64,000 nucleotides of DNA from NCBI GenBank assembly GCA_001632435.1, contig KV423957.1, positions 142,957-206,956 on the forward strand, in the 5' to 3' direction. This document shows, piece after piece, positions 52,868-63,747 of this stretch (position 1 is the stretch's first letter; every line of letters starts with the position of its first letter). This DNA is from Calocera cornea HHB12733 (taxonomy: Eukaryota > Basidiomycota > Dacrymycetes > Dacrymycetales > Dacrymycetaceae). The translations under genes and the position numbers were made by a program. A model generated the notes under the pieces. The model was not told the DNA's origin, made no database searches, and was given only the letters and a program-made list of their open reading frames with translations.

Positions 52868-54954
52868 ATGTTCGCACACGCCGCCCCGGGCGCTTCGACC
52901 CCCCACGCCCCACCGACATACCGCCACGTGCTCTCCCCCGCAGCGTTCACCGTCCACAACCCCCTCCGCGTCGTCGCACTCATCGACAGCGACGCATTCT
53001 ATGCCGCCTGCGAGCAGGTCCGCTTGGGGCTCGACCCCGACAGGCCCATCGCCGTACAGCAGTGGCAGGGGCTCGTCCGTCCTTCCCTCACTCCATCGTC
53101 CGCAGCGGCTCACAGGCGCGTAGATCGCGATCAACTACCCGGCCCGCAAGTATGGCATCACCCGCATGATGTCCGTCCGTACCCCCTCCCCTTGCTACAC
53201 CATCCCCGTCCTGACCCCCCCCCTAGGTAACAGAAGCGAAAAAGAAGTGCCCGGCGCTCATCTGCGTGCACGTGATGACGTACCGGGAGGGCTCGCGCAC
53301 GCCGGGGTACTACGCGGACGCCCAGCCGAGCACGCACAAGGTCTCCCTCGACTACTACCGCCGGGAGAGCATAAAGGTCCTCCGCATCTTCCAGTCCACA
53401 CTGCCGGGCGCAGAGGTGGAGCGGGCGAGCATCGACGAGGCGTTCTTTGACCTCAGCGCGCCCGTCAGGGAGGAGCTGCTGAAGAGGTACCCGTACCTCG
53501 CCCAGGTGCCCGCCGATGCACCGGAGGGGATGGACAGCCCGCTGCCTGCTGCGCCGGTCATCGACTGGGCGGGCAAGGGGCACGTGCTGCCCGTGCGGGA
53601 GGGGGAGGGTGCGGAGGAGGAGGCGGACGACGGGTGGGCGGACGTCGCGCTCAGTATCGGCGCGGAGATGGTGGACCGCGTGCGGCAGGAGGTGCGCGCG
53701 CAGCTCGGGTACACTACTTCCGCTGTGCGCCCTTGCCCCCTTTACTTCTCACGAGGGAGGCTGACGGGAAGGCAGGGCATCGCGCGCAACAAGACGATGG
53801 CCAAACTATGCGCCTCGTGCAAGAAGCCCTTCGGCCAGACGATCCTGCGGGACGCAGCCATCCCGCTCTTCCTGCGTCCGATGCCCTTCCAGAAGATTCG
53901 CTTCCTGGGCGGCAAGCTCGGGGACGCGATCGCGAGCGCGTACGACGCGACGACGATCGGGGACCTGCTCTCTGTGTCGCGGGAGGACATGCAGGCGCAG
54001 TTTGGGGAGGAGGCCGGGTGGGTGCACCAGATCCTGCGCGGGGAGGAGTACGCGGAGGTGAGGGAGCGCACGGGGGTGAAGAGCATGCTTGCGAGCAAGA
54101 ACGTCCGCCCGGCGATCAAGACGTTCGCAGAGGGCCAGCACTGGCTGCGCGTGCTCGCCTCGGAGCTCGCCCTCCGCCTCGAAGAAGCGCGCGAGGCGAC
54201 GCCCGGCGTGTGGCCGAAGACGCTCGTCCTGCACCTCCGCCAGGCGGGCGAGCCCGCCCGCTCCCGCCAGTGCCCCTTCCCCTTCACCCCCGCCCTCTCC
54301 GACGAGCCGATCGCGAGAGTGGGCGAGCGCCTCCTGCGCGAGCTCGTGGGGCCGGGCGAGCGCATCCACAAGGAGGTGTTCAACGTCTCCCTGGGGTTTG
54401 CGGGGCTCGAGCTGGGAGAGCAGGGCCAGAGGAGCATCGTCGGGTTCTTTGGTGGCAGGGAGCCGGAGCCGCCCGCGGAGCTCGGCGGGAAGCGCAAGCG
54501 GTCGGCGACGCAGGAGCGGGAGCGCGCTACGCCCTCGCCGGAAGCGGAACGCCTCGGAAGCACCTCCAACTCCAACTCCAACCCAAACTCCAACTCCAAC
54601 TCCCCAGCACCTCCAAAACCCATCCAGCGCCCCCAGTCCCAGCCCTCCTACACCTGCCCCAGGTGCGCAAAGGTGCTCAGGCCCCTCGCGTCCGCGGCGG
54701 GGGAGGGGGAGGGGGAGGGGGACAGGGAAGAAGAGCTGGCCAGGCTGCTCGAGCTGCTCAGGGCGGAGCACGAGGACTTTCATTTTGCGCTCGATCTGCA
54801 GGCGGAGGATGCTGTGCTCGAGCCTGTGCCTGCGCCTGCGCCTGCGAGGGAGGAGCGTGGGGAGGCGGGGAGGGAGAGGGAAGCGCCGAGGAAGAAGCGG
54901 AAGCGGAAGGAGAAGGAGAGGGAGGGGATTGCTGCTTATTTCCAGAAGCGGTGA
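52868..54954 (+). CDS. RAD30: Translesion DNA polymerase eta
   Basis: Y-family polymerase that bypasses UV lesions. Exons 52868-53074, 53124-53174, 53227-53724 and 53776-54954 encode 644 aa. Catalytic residues: VVALIDSDAFYAACEQ and ASIDEAFFDLS. The fingers motif NYPARKYGITRM and YYRRESIKVLRIF match Rad30; LGYTTSAGIARNKTMAKLCASCKKP is the eta-specific thumb entry, and FLGGKLG the HhH region. After the PAD, an Asn-Ser linker (SNSNSNPNSNSNS) leads to a UBZ zinc finger, CPRC ... HEDFHFALDL, with an unusually long span between Cys and His. The C-terminus IAAYFQKR resembles a PCNA-interacting PIP box with a KRKRKEKE nuclear signal before it. It is divergent from LYS4 with only ~126 nt between starts. 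Confidence 0.92.
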
Positions 54955-55638
54955 TAGATCTTGCCAGCATTTGGTGAAGCGCTTGGTCAGAGTTTGTTGG
55001 GGATCTTGTAGCGATCAGACGCTGTACTCCTAAGTAACTCAACAGCATAAGTTAGCAATTGTAGCATGTATCAGAGACAGGTCACGTGCCCCGCCCCGCA
55101 ACGGTACGCGAGCGTCAGCATCAGCGCGCGCGCGAAGCCGTCTCCCTCCTCCTCCCTCCCTCTACATGAGCCCGTTGGAGTGACGCTGATAGCCCGTCTA
55201 TGCGTGGCTCGACCGTCTCTGGCCGGCAATACCGGGCATCTGCTCGACTGTCTACCGTCTTACGACTCCCTACGAGGACCGTTCACCGGCCTCGCTAAGG
55301 AGCGGGTGACCAAGCCCGGTCTGATGGCGCGCCCGATGCTCAGTCACGGCTCGCCCAGCGGCAGCCGCAGAGCGCAAGCCAGGGGGTCTAATTGCTGCTG
55401 GAAGAGGGCTCGTCTGGACTTCTCTTCCCGACCTCCCCCCTCTCCTGCACTGCGGCGGCCGGATCCGCTCCCCTCTCCGTCCCCCGTCGTCTACGTTTAC
55501 CCCAGGCTGGTCAGGAACCCGCCTCCCCTCAGTCCTCTCCCGTTCCTCTCCTCGGCATCCGACCGGCGCGGGTGGCAGTATCTTCCTCTACCTCTCATAG
55601 GTCCAGCTGGGCTGGGCGGACTGGACGCCGCGAGAAGC
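54955..55638. other. Intergenic region before the 7TM gene
   Basis: About 680 nt with the 3' end of RAD30 and the promoter/leader of the receptor gene. Nothing else is seen. Confidence 0.5.
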
Positions 55639-58048
55639 ATGGACGGAGATATGTTCGGCGCGCCTGTTCCGAACCCTCTCGCGAACCTGACGGAGCAGGC
55701 TGTCGACGCCGCGCTGGACGGGTTCAAGTCTGGCTCTGCCGTACGTTGCTGGATGACCTCGTCAGGACGATGTGCTGATGATTTACACATGCAGGCTATA
55801 GCGAGCTTGTCCGCGCTGTCGGCATTAATGGTCGGGTTCCTTATCATCCAGCTGATCGTGCGTCATCTCGGTCAATGACGGCTCGGCACTAACTTGGGTC
55901 TAGGCCATCACCTTCTTCCCTAGGCGGAAAGTAATTGGCCCCGATGGCAAGCCCTTACATGCGGATCGTGCATTCCTAAAGACGCATCTTGGGTGAGTCA
56001 CACTCCGTCCCCTACGTCTCCGCGCCTGATCGGATTGCAGGATGTACGTGTTCTGTCTACTTGTCTCGAACCTCTCGTCGTCTCTTGGAGGTATTCTACA
56101 GGCTGTGTGGGCTATACGGACGAGCATGGGTCAAGAATTGCAAGAGGGTGGCCTGATGTCGGTTCTGTTGTGGGAGTTCGCACCTTGTCAGGCACAAGGT
56201 GGGATCGGTCCCAATGTTGCCTCATCTCGAAGCTCACCAAGCATTAATGTCACAGCGTGGCTCATCCAGATCGGGGACGTCGGATCCGCCATTTGGGGTG
56301 TCGCTATGGCTCTGCACGCATTCCGAGCGCTTATCCTGCACCAGCATCTGACGTTCCGAGGTGTTGCTATCGCATTGGTTGTCGGCTGGTTCCTAACATT
56401 CTTCTTTGGTCAGTCTTGTGAGATCCGTTCCCCGATGGCTGGTTGTACTCACTATGACACAGCGTTCGCCGGACCTGTCATCATCCAGCGCAGCAACAAT
56501 CCTTCTTTTTATGGACCAGTCTTCTCGGAAGAAGGTCCGCTTTGGTGCTGGATTTACTACCCCTACGCCCAGTTTCAATTCTGGTTCCACTACCTCTTCC
56601 TGCTCCTTGCCGCCCTACTATCCGCCATACTGTACACTCTGGTCTTCATGATTATGAGGACCAGATCGAAGGCAGGCAGTGATGTCACGAACCCCCAGGG
56701 CTGCTTCCGTCCGCGTTACGAAGCATGGCTCTCCGTGGTGGTAAAGAAGATGCTCGCGTCAGTGTTTCTCCTTCCCCGGTAGACTCAGTATACTGAAGTG
56801 CATCTCAGATATCCGCTCGGTGTGTGAATGAATACTTGGGTATTGCATCTACTCATGCTTGTGCAGCATATGTGATTCTGATTATGCCTATCACTCTGTG
56901 TCGTCTCCTTGAGTTGTCGGGATTTCCCGTCTCGTCATTGGCATTCTTCTTCTCGTTCTCCATTTTCTCGCTCACTGGTATGTGCCCGAACCTTGCCAAC
57001 GAGTAGATCAATGACGTGCTGTACAGGGCTGGTCAACGGTCTCATTCTGATCTGGGCGAGCAAAGTGCTTCAGACCAAGCAATGGAAGCTTCTCATCGAT
57101 TACTGGACCGGTCGATCTCCGCGTAGCTCCGACATTGAATCGTTACCGAGAATTGCCAGCCTAGAGGGAGAAATGGTCGAAAAGCCCGCCGAAAGGATGT
57201 CGGCATTCTCCCATTTGGCTCTGAGGACTGGCCAAGCGTCGGCTCCTTCAGATCGCCCACCACTGCCGCCGTTGATTACCGACTTGTCCAGTAAACGACA
57301 CACCTCAAAATCTGAGAAGGATGAAGGCCTGGGACGCAACGAGAGTCTCCCTTCCAAATACTCGAGGCACTCCGGCGGCTCACACAGGACGATCTCTACC
57401 TTCTTCTCCGAAACGCCTTTAGTCGCGCTTCCGCCAGTCCGACCGCTGATCACGAGAAAACCTGTTCCTCCGATCATCCCTAAGAGGAGCAGCCTGCGCA
57501 CAAAGTTCAAGCGGTTTTCAGCCTCGATGAACGACCGTCTCAAGGCGATAGAAGGGATATCCCCGATCGAAGAACCGTCGACGTCCATTCTCGAACGGTT
57601 CCCACTGCCGCCATTACCACACCAGATGACAGACCTGGGGCGGTCAAAGAGGGGGAGCAAGTCTGCACCCACTTCGCCACGACCGACAGCACCAAGAGTC
57701 CATCTGGCTCCCGGAGGACCACGGGGATATCGCACACTTCCCTCGCACCCAGCCGTGTATCGCCAGTCCACCCCGTCCGATACTACTACATCACAATCCC
57801 CGACTGCTGTCGAGATCGTCATCACTGCCCTTCGGAGCGACGACGGTGATGGCTCCGATAGCGACGGCTCGGCGGAAAGCCTCAGACCCGTCAGCGCCAA
57901 GTCAGGACATTCGTGGTATTCATCTTCGACGATAAAGCCCAGAACTAACCGGAGGAGTCGGGCGAGCAGCAAGACTACCTTCACGTTCGTCACGGCTCCG
58001 AGCGAAGTGGGAACGGTGTCTACTCCGAGGAGAGGTGTTGCGTTGTAG
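55639..58048 (+). CDS. Seven-transmembrane receptor, Git3/cAMP-receptor-like GPCR
   Basis: About nine exons; the first are 55639-55740 and 55795-55857. The short extracellular N-terminus (NLTEQ glycosylation site) leads to TM1 IASLSALSALMVGFLIIQLI, TM2 MYVFCLLVSNLSSSLGGILQAVW, TM3 AWLIQIGDVGSAIWGVAMALHAF, TM4 GVAIALVVGWFLTFFF, TM5 FWFHYLFLLLAALLSAILYTLVF, TM6 LAYPLAYVILIMPITLCRLLEL and TM7 SFSIFSLTGLVNGLILIW. The EGPLWCWI loop before TM5 is typical of cAMP-receptor-like and Git3/Gpr1 families. The long tail (~330 residues) is Ser/Pro-rich with polybasic patches. TM6 needs an 11-nt microexon (56809-56819). Glucose or nutrient sensing through cAMP is the family's role in other fungi; the ligand here is unknown. 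Confidence 0.85.
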
Positions 58049-58509
58049 AGCACATGCTGTGATGTTGGAAGAAAGGAGGCCAAGGAAATCACGTGGGATC
58101 ACTTCTACCCCTTGTCTCCATTGTTGGCACAGTAGGGGTAACCCGTTTCCAAATCTCTATGCCATGCACACAGTTTCCCTCTGGTCGGAATGGACGCAGT
58201 TCTCGGCCGACACACGCAATGAGATCACGCGACAAAATGCATGCCCGGTATATGAATTGAATTGAATAGTGCCCCCGACGTCTCTCTTGATAATTGCCAT
58301 TGCCATTGCCATTTGCCATTTGCCATTTGCCGTAGCCCTCGACCGCTCACTTGGTAGTTGTTTTGTGTGTCCCAAACCATCGCCAGATACTAACCTTAAC
58401 TGATGTCTCCCTATTACTCGCCATCGATCGATCGCAGTCATCATGTCATCACGCCATCATGCCCGAAAGAGAGGGGGAAACCCAGCGCGCCCACGCCCGG
58501 GCAGGGAGC
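58049..58509. other. Convergent intergenic region
   Basis: 460 nt between the receptor and siderophore synthetase stops, with a short TGCCATT tandem repeat at about 58296-58333. Confidence 0.5.
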
Positions 58510-60494
58510 CTACGCCGTCTGCGGCTTGTACAGGATGAGATTCGGGATGGGCGAGTAGATGTAGTCGCGGTACAGCTCGGTCATCTTCATCTTGATGAAG
58601 CACTTTGCGGGGACGAACTGGGCGTCGTCGGAGAGCCAGGCCTTGCGGAGCGCGTGGTCCTGCGGGATGGCGGCGTCGAGGTGGGTGCGGACGATGTCCC
58701 AGCCGCGGCCGTCCTCGTGCAGGCCGAGGACGCGGATGAGGCGGTGGATGTGGACGTGGATGAGCGTGTGGTGCAGGAGCTTGAAGCAGTCGTACAGGTC
58801 CTCGGTGCCGACCGCGTCGTCGGGGAGGACCTCGAGGCGGCGGCCGATGGACCGCTCGAGCGTCGGCTGGTGCACCTTTATCCCGCCAAAGTCGCGGATC
58901 GCGAACCCGACCAGCTCGCCCGTGGTGATGTCGAAGCGGGTCATGGTGTTCTGGCCGTGTGCCTCGAAGGCGACGCCGTCGTGGATGAGCGGGGGCAGGA
59001 ATGCGCCGACGGCGAGCTTGACGTAGCGGTCGAGGAAGGCGACCTTCTTCGCGTCCGTGTCGAGGCCAAAGATGTGCTCCGCCTGGGACACGTCCGTGTC
59101 CGGTCTTTGGATCTTCTCCGTCAGCGCGGTGCACACGATCACGCGCTCGTTCTTCTTCTCCGAGTAGAGCTCGTACGCCTCGCGCACGACCGTGCTGCAG
59201 TGCTTGGCGATGCTAAAGTCCTCGTTGCTCGACACGGCACTGGCGACCTCGCCCTCGACGACGAGGAGCGAGCGGTCGTAGTGGAGCTTGGGGAGGATAT
59301 TGTGGGTGAACTCGTTTCCGACGAAGCACGTCCAGGGCGTGACGGTGCGGAGCGCAGAGGAGATCTTCATGCCGATGCAGAGCTTGAGCGAGTGCTTTGT
59401 CAGCACGCTGGGCACGAGCACAGAGCGCGTCGAGGTGAGTGCGTCGGCCTTGACGGCGAACGCCTCGGGGAGCACCTCGTTCTCGGGGAACTTGTCCTTG
59501 ATGTTGGGGATCTGCAGCTCGTGCACGGGCATGAACACAAAGTTGGCCGTGCGCGTGAGCGTCTCGCCCGCGTTCTTCTCCGCGGCCTGCACGAGCGGCT
59601 CGAAGATGTTCTCAAACTCGCCGCGCAGCTTCAGGTTGCGCCGCGGGACGCGCATGATCCGGATCGTCGGGGTCAGGAAGTCGTACGAGCCGGGGGTGAT
59701 GACGGGCATGGGGGGGAGGGCCTTGCGCGCCTTGTTCATCTGGATACCCATGAGCATACACGCCATGAAGGCATTGGTCTGGGGCGCACCGGGTGCGTAG
59801 GATGCCCCTCGAGGATCGTCTGCTCCCACTTTATGCTGGACGAGTGGAGGGTGGGGATCTCAGCCGGGTGGTCATACGAGTACTGCTGCCACTCGACGGA
59901 GCTGCCGAACTCCTCCCGCAGCTGCTCGGCGATGTCCGGCTCGACGCGGGCGAGGAGGGCGAACTTGTCCCAGAGCGCGGTGGCCGTGAGGTGCACGAGC
60001 GCCTCGGTGTCTGTCGAGGTGCGGATGCTGGACTGGAGGCACTCGAGCACCTGAGCGCCGATCTGGGCGGGGTCAGCGGGGCCTAGGTGGGGGGGGGAGA
60101 GGTGGGGAAAGCGCACCTTGGCCGCGGCGCCGGTGTCGACGACCTGGGGCTGGAAGCCGTACACGTAGGGGTACATCTCGAGCGGGTCGACGAGGAGGAT
60201 CCTGCGGACCGGGAGCTCGCTCGTCTTGGGGCTGAGGACGGGGAGGGTGCGGAGGGGGACGATGGCATATATGTCCTTGTAGGTGAGGGCGAGGACGCCG
60301 GCGTCTGCGGTGGCCTTGCTGTTGGGCCCGAGGAGGACGCCGAGGCCGACGAAGCCGTCCTTTGCCGGGTCTGAGGAGGGGACGAAGAGTGCCTGGAGGA
60401 GGGACTCGACGACGATGCAGGTGATTATGCGGGAGGAGACGGCGTGGTTTGCCCACTCTGCGTTGGACAGGTGGAAGGAGGAGAGCGGCTGCAT
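58510..60494 (-). CDS. IucA/IucC-type NRPS-independent siderophore (NIS) synthetase
   Basis: Exons 60117-60494, 59790-60062 and 58510-59739 encode 626 aa, typical for the family. NIS synthetases activate a carboxylate such as citrate as an adenylate and couple it to an amine or alcohol. Motifs in order: KWEQTILEGHPTHPMNKARK (the HPxHPxxK ATP-binding element, spliced across intron 2), TIRIMRVPRRNLKL, KLCIGMKISSALRTVTPWTC (the KxxxxxxITSxxRT element), VVEGEVAS, FLPPLIHDGVAFEAHGQN (HxQN), FAIRDFGGIKVHQ (RDF) and CFIKMKMTELYRD. All substrate and ATP motifs are intact, so the enzyme looks active. In fungi a characterised case is rhizoferrin synthetase of Mucorales; which product is made here is unknown. 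No siderophore transporter or decarboxylase lies nearby. The substrate class (type A, B or C) cannot be decided by eye. Confidence 0.88.
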
Positions 60495-60676
60495 GGTTGC
60501 GATGCGTGTTCCTGCCGGTGGGGATGGTGGGTGCGAGTGCGGTTGTGTGGGCTGTGGGCTGTGGGCTGTGGAGGCAGGGGGTTAGCTGGGAGGTGTCGGG
60601 TTTTGGCAGCCGGATGGAGGGCCGAGGGGGGGAGATGCTCGTGGGTGCGGGAGAGGGAGTGCGGACGAGGTGCAGG

Positions 60677-60683
60677 CTTTATA
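60677..60683 (-). promoter_or_regulatory. TATA box of the NIS synthetase gene
   Basis: TATAAAG on the minus strand, 183 nt upstream of the start codon. Confidence 0.45.
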
Positions 60684-61500
60684 CGTTGGTGGGGCCGTGC
60701 GGTGGGTGTGCTGTCTGGTCGTCTATGGGCTGGCAGCAACAGGGGGTGAAGCGGGGCTGGGCGATCATGCTGCGCGGTGCAGAAGGGAGGGAAGGGAGGG
60801 AGGGTGCCAATGACCGAGCGAGCATTGGGGCCGCCCAATCGCGCCCTCACCCTTTCCAACCTTGGTCGGGGGGCAGGGCAGGCTCGCACAGCGCCTGCCC
60901 GAGTAGGAGAGCGCGGATGGACGAGGCAGAGCGGGGCGTATACGGGGGCGGGTGCGACGCGATGGCAGGCACCCGACGACTGCCTAATGCGCTCAGCCCG
61001 GCCGCGCCTCACCTCTTCCTCCCATCCGCCCATGGCCACTCGCTTGGCCCACCTTGGGCAACAACGGGCACACAACACACGTGCGAAGCACCGGCTCCCT
61101 TCAGCTCCTCCTCCTGCCCTGCCGTGCCATGTCTATAACGGGCTTATCTCATCTAGGGTCGCTCGCACGGCTATGGGATGTCCCGAGGATCCGGGGGGTG
61201 GCATTATCATAGCATAGCACGCCTAGGGCTGACAAATCCGCGCTCTATTGGCGCACTGCGCCGCGGGTCATCTTCATCTTCCCTCTGCACAAGAACCGGC
61301 CGCGTCGCACGCAGAGTGCCAATAGGCACAGCAGCATTGACTCACATACTGTAATGCTGCCTGCCGCCCCTCGCTTCAGTGCCGGCAAGGTCTGATTCTC
61401 CAGTATCTCGGTACATTACGACGCGAGCGGGCACTGGCGGGCCAATCATCGCCCGCGCAACTTGACGTCCCCCCGCCCTGCCCCCGCGGGCGCTTCCTGC

Positions 61501-61527
61501 CAGATCAGATCAGATCAGATCAGATCC
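61501..61527 (+). repeat. GATCA pentanucleotide tandem repeat
   Basis: About five consecutive copies of AGATC, followed by CTATCAGCATC. Short microsatellite in the upstream region of the siderophore synthetase gene. Confidence 0.8.
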
Positions 61528-62157
61528 TATCAGCATCGGCGCCTGCCCCGGCCCCCTCCCGGCGCACTCCATCAAGCTGAGCTGGAGGGCTCGTCCACTC
61601 TTCATCCACATCCACTGGGTCGCGCGCGAATTACTGGTCTGCGGACCAGATCTCGCTGGCTCCCGAGAAGGTCGGCGACTTGCATCCTCGATTCCTCGCG
61701 GGATGATCATCCCGCCGGCGCCCTGCCGCCGTGCCGTGGCGCGATCAGAATCCAAATCCAAATCCAAATCCAACTCCCAGGGCGGCGCCTGCCCTCCCGC
61801 TCCCGCTTCCCCTCTTCTCCCAGGCCCATCCCCGCCAAATCCGCGTTCGAGCGTTTGTTCGAAATAGAGCACAGCAGGTGACACACGACACCAGATCCCC
61901 CGCTGCCTTGGCTCTCCTCTCCTTCCCCCGTCCTGCCCTGAGATTGAGATCGAGATTGAAATTGAGATGGACAGAGCGGTAGCCGGCCGGATACCCGGGC
62001 AGCGGGCAGCAGGGCACTGGGCGGAACTGGACGCCCAAGACAAGAAAGTAGTAGGGAGGGGGACAAGAATAGCTCGCCCCGCACTGGCAAGCGCGTCCCG
62101 CTCGCCCGACCCCTACCGTCCAAACCAGCACAAAGCAAGTCGCGCAACCAAGTTCCC

Positions 62158-63319
62158 TCACGGCTTCGGTTTCTGCTTTCCGGGCGGCGGCGGCGGCGGC
62201 GGCGATGTTCTCTGCGGACTTGGGCGCTCGGTGCTCGCCCCCTTCTCCCCCGGCTCTGGCCTCCCCTCCCGGGGCGGGGGCGTAGGGGGCGGGGTAGGCA
62301 GGCCCGTCTCCCCGCTTTGGGGCTGGGGTTGGGAGGGCTCCTCGCGCCCCAACGCGTAGTATGCGGACTGGAGGAGCGCTTGTTGGTCTTCGGAGGCCCA
62401 GTAGGGCGGGGCGGGGAAGGTGGAGGAGGCTTCGGATGCTGCTGAGAGGCGTTTTGCGGCGTTTGGGGCCTGCAGGGGTGGGGTTAGTTGGATTGCTGAT
62501 CACGGGAGGCAGAGGAGGTGGGAGGTGGGAGGTGTGAAGTGCAAAGTGGAAAATGGAAAGTGGAGAGTGAAAGGTGGAAAGAGCATACCTCGTGCACTGC
62601 CGAGATGCTGTCGATGCACAGCTCGTAGTCGCCGTTCACGCCAAACTTGCCCCCGAGCAGGGAGATGCCGACCGTGCGCAGCTTCTCCGTGTTCATCTCG
62701 AGGTGGCCGGGCACGCGCACACCGTAGTTTGTGAGGATGAAGGAGCGGAAGGGGATCTGGATGGGGGTTAGACAGAGGGAGCATGGGGCCGAGGATGGGG
62801 ACAAGGAGGGGCGATACGCACTACTATGTCCTCCCAGCTGCCCTCGCCGCGCATGAACAGCCTGTGCTGCCAGATATCGGACGTGATGGGCGTCTCTGTC
62901 TGCAGGTTGACAAAGTACGCGCCCCTGGTGAGCTTCTCCCCGCCCGCCTTGACGCGCAAGTGGAGGTACTTGTGCCGGCCGACGTCGAACGTCAGCTCGC
63001 CGAACAGGCTGGTGCGCTTCTTGCTGCGGAGGGCGGCGTAGCCCGAGTTCATCTTTCCGACGAGCTTGGGGTGCACCTTTGTGCTCATGTTCCCCCAGAA
63101 GCGGCCGTGGCCCTCCGGCGCCAGGTCCAGGTGCACCGTGCTGTAGCCGTTGATGTCCGCGTCGCAGCCGAGGGCGAACCGCTGGATGTCCTCCGGTGTG
63201 TGGAAGGTGAAGAGCGGGAGGGGGACGCGCGGGGGCACGGGGTCGGCTGCGAGCGTCTTGGACACTGCGTCCTGCACCGAGGCCATCGAGCGCTGGAGGT
63301 ACGACCTAAAGCGGGACAT
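62158..63319 (-). CDS. CIA30: CIA30 family complex I assembly factor (NDUFAF1-like)
   Basis: Exons 62822-63319, 62589-62756 and 62158-62469 encode 325 aa. CIA30 helps build the membrane arm of mitochondrial complex I. The N-terminus MSRFRSYLQRSMASVQDAV is amphipathic and suits import. The CIA30 domain (galactose-binding-like fold) shows TFHTPEDIQRFALGCDADINGYS, GRFWGNMST, SGYAALRSKK, TFDVGRHKYLHLRVKAGG, YFVNLQTETPI, DIWQHRLFMRGEGSWEDIVIPF and SFILTNYG, ending with VGISLLGGKFGVNGDYELCIDSI. The last ~80 residues are Pro/Gln-rich and low-complexity, a fungal extension. Its presence suggests this fungus respires with a proton-pumping complex I. Confidence 0.9.
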
Positions 63320-63747
63320 TGCGGGCGTTGGGGGGGCGAGGCTGCCTGCCGTGGTCCAAGAGTGCTCGCGGACGAGCTTCTTTTGGTGAGGGCCGACTGT
63401 GACGCGCAGAGCAGGCAGGACCCGTTGGCTCGGAGTCGCGGAGTTGCGGAGTTGCGGAGGAAGTGCCATGCGGCGGCTCGTGGCCGGAAGCGTATGGAGG
63501 CACTCCGCGGACAGCTGGACCCTATACCTCACAATTGCATCCGTGCTGGCTCGTCGCGGACAGCCTGCATCGCCTCCACATCGGCGTTTAGCTTTCTGAG
63601 CAATCGGTACTGGACCCTTTTCAAGGCGATTTTTGCGGAGTTCAAAATATATTTGCTCCCGCGCGCTTCGCATCGCCAGCAGTCATATATTGGCGGAACT
63701 GTACGATCACCGGCAAACACCTCTTTCAATCTGACGACGACTTCAGC
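63320..63747. other. Divergent intergenic region
   Basis: About 430 nt between the CIA30 start and the gene at the right edge; nothing specific is seen. Confidence 0.45.

Larger units (their letters stand above)
60495..62157. other. Intergenic region upstream of the NIS synthetase
   Basis: 1.66 kb between the synthetase start and the CIA30 stop. It contains the TATA box, a GATA-factor-like AGATAAG (minus strand, 61143-61149), a GATCA tandem repeat (61501-61527) and AAATCC repeats near 61750. No gene was seen. Confidence 0.55.

Noticed and set aside
58351..60054. 567-aa open frame on the plus strand
   Set aside because: Antisense of the NIS synthetase gene, whose motifs clearly fix the coding strand.
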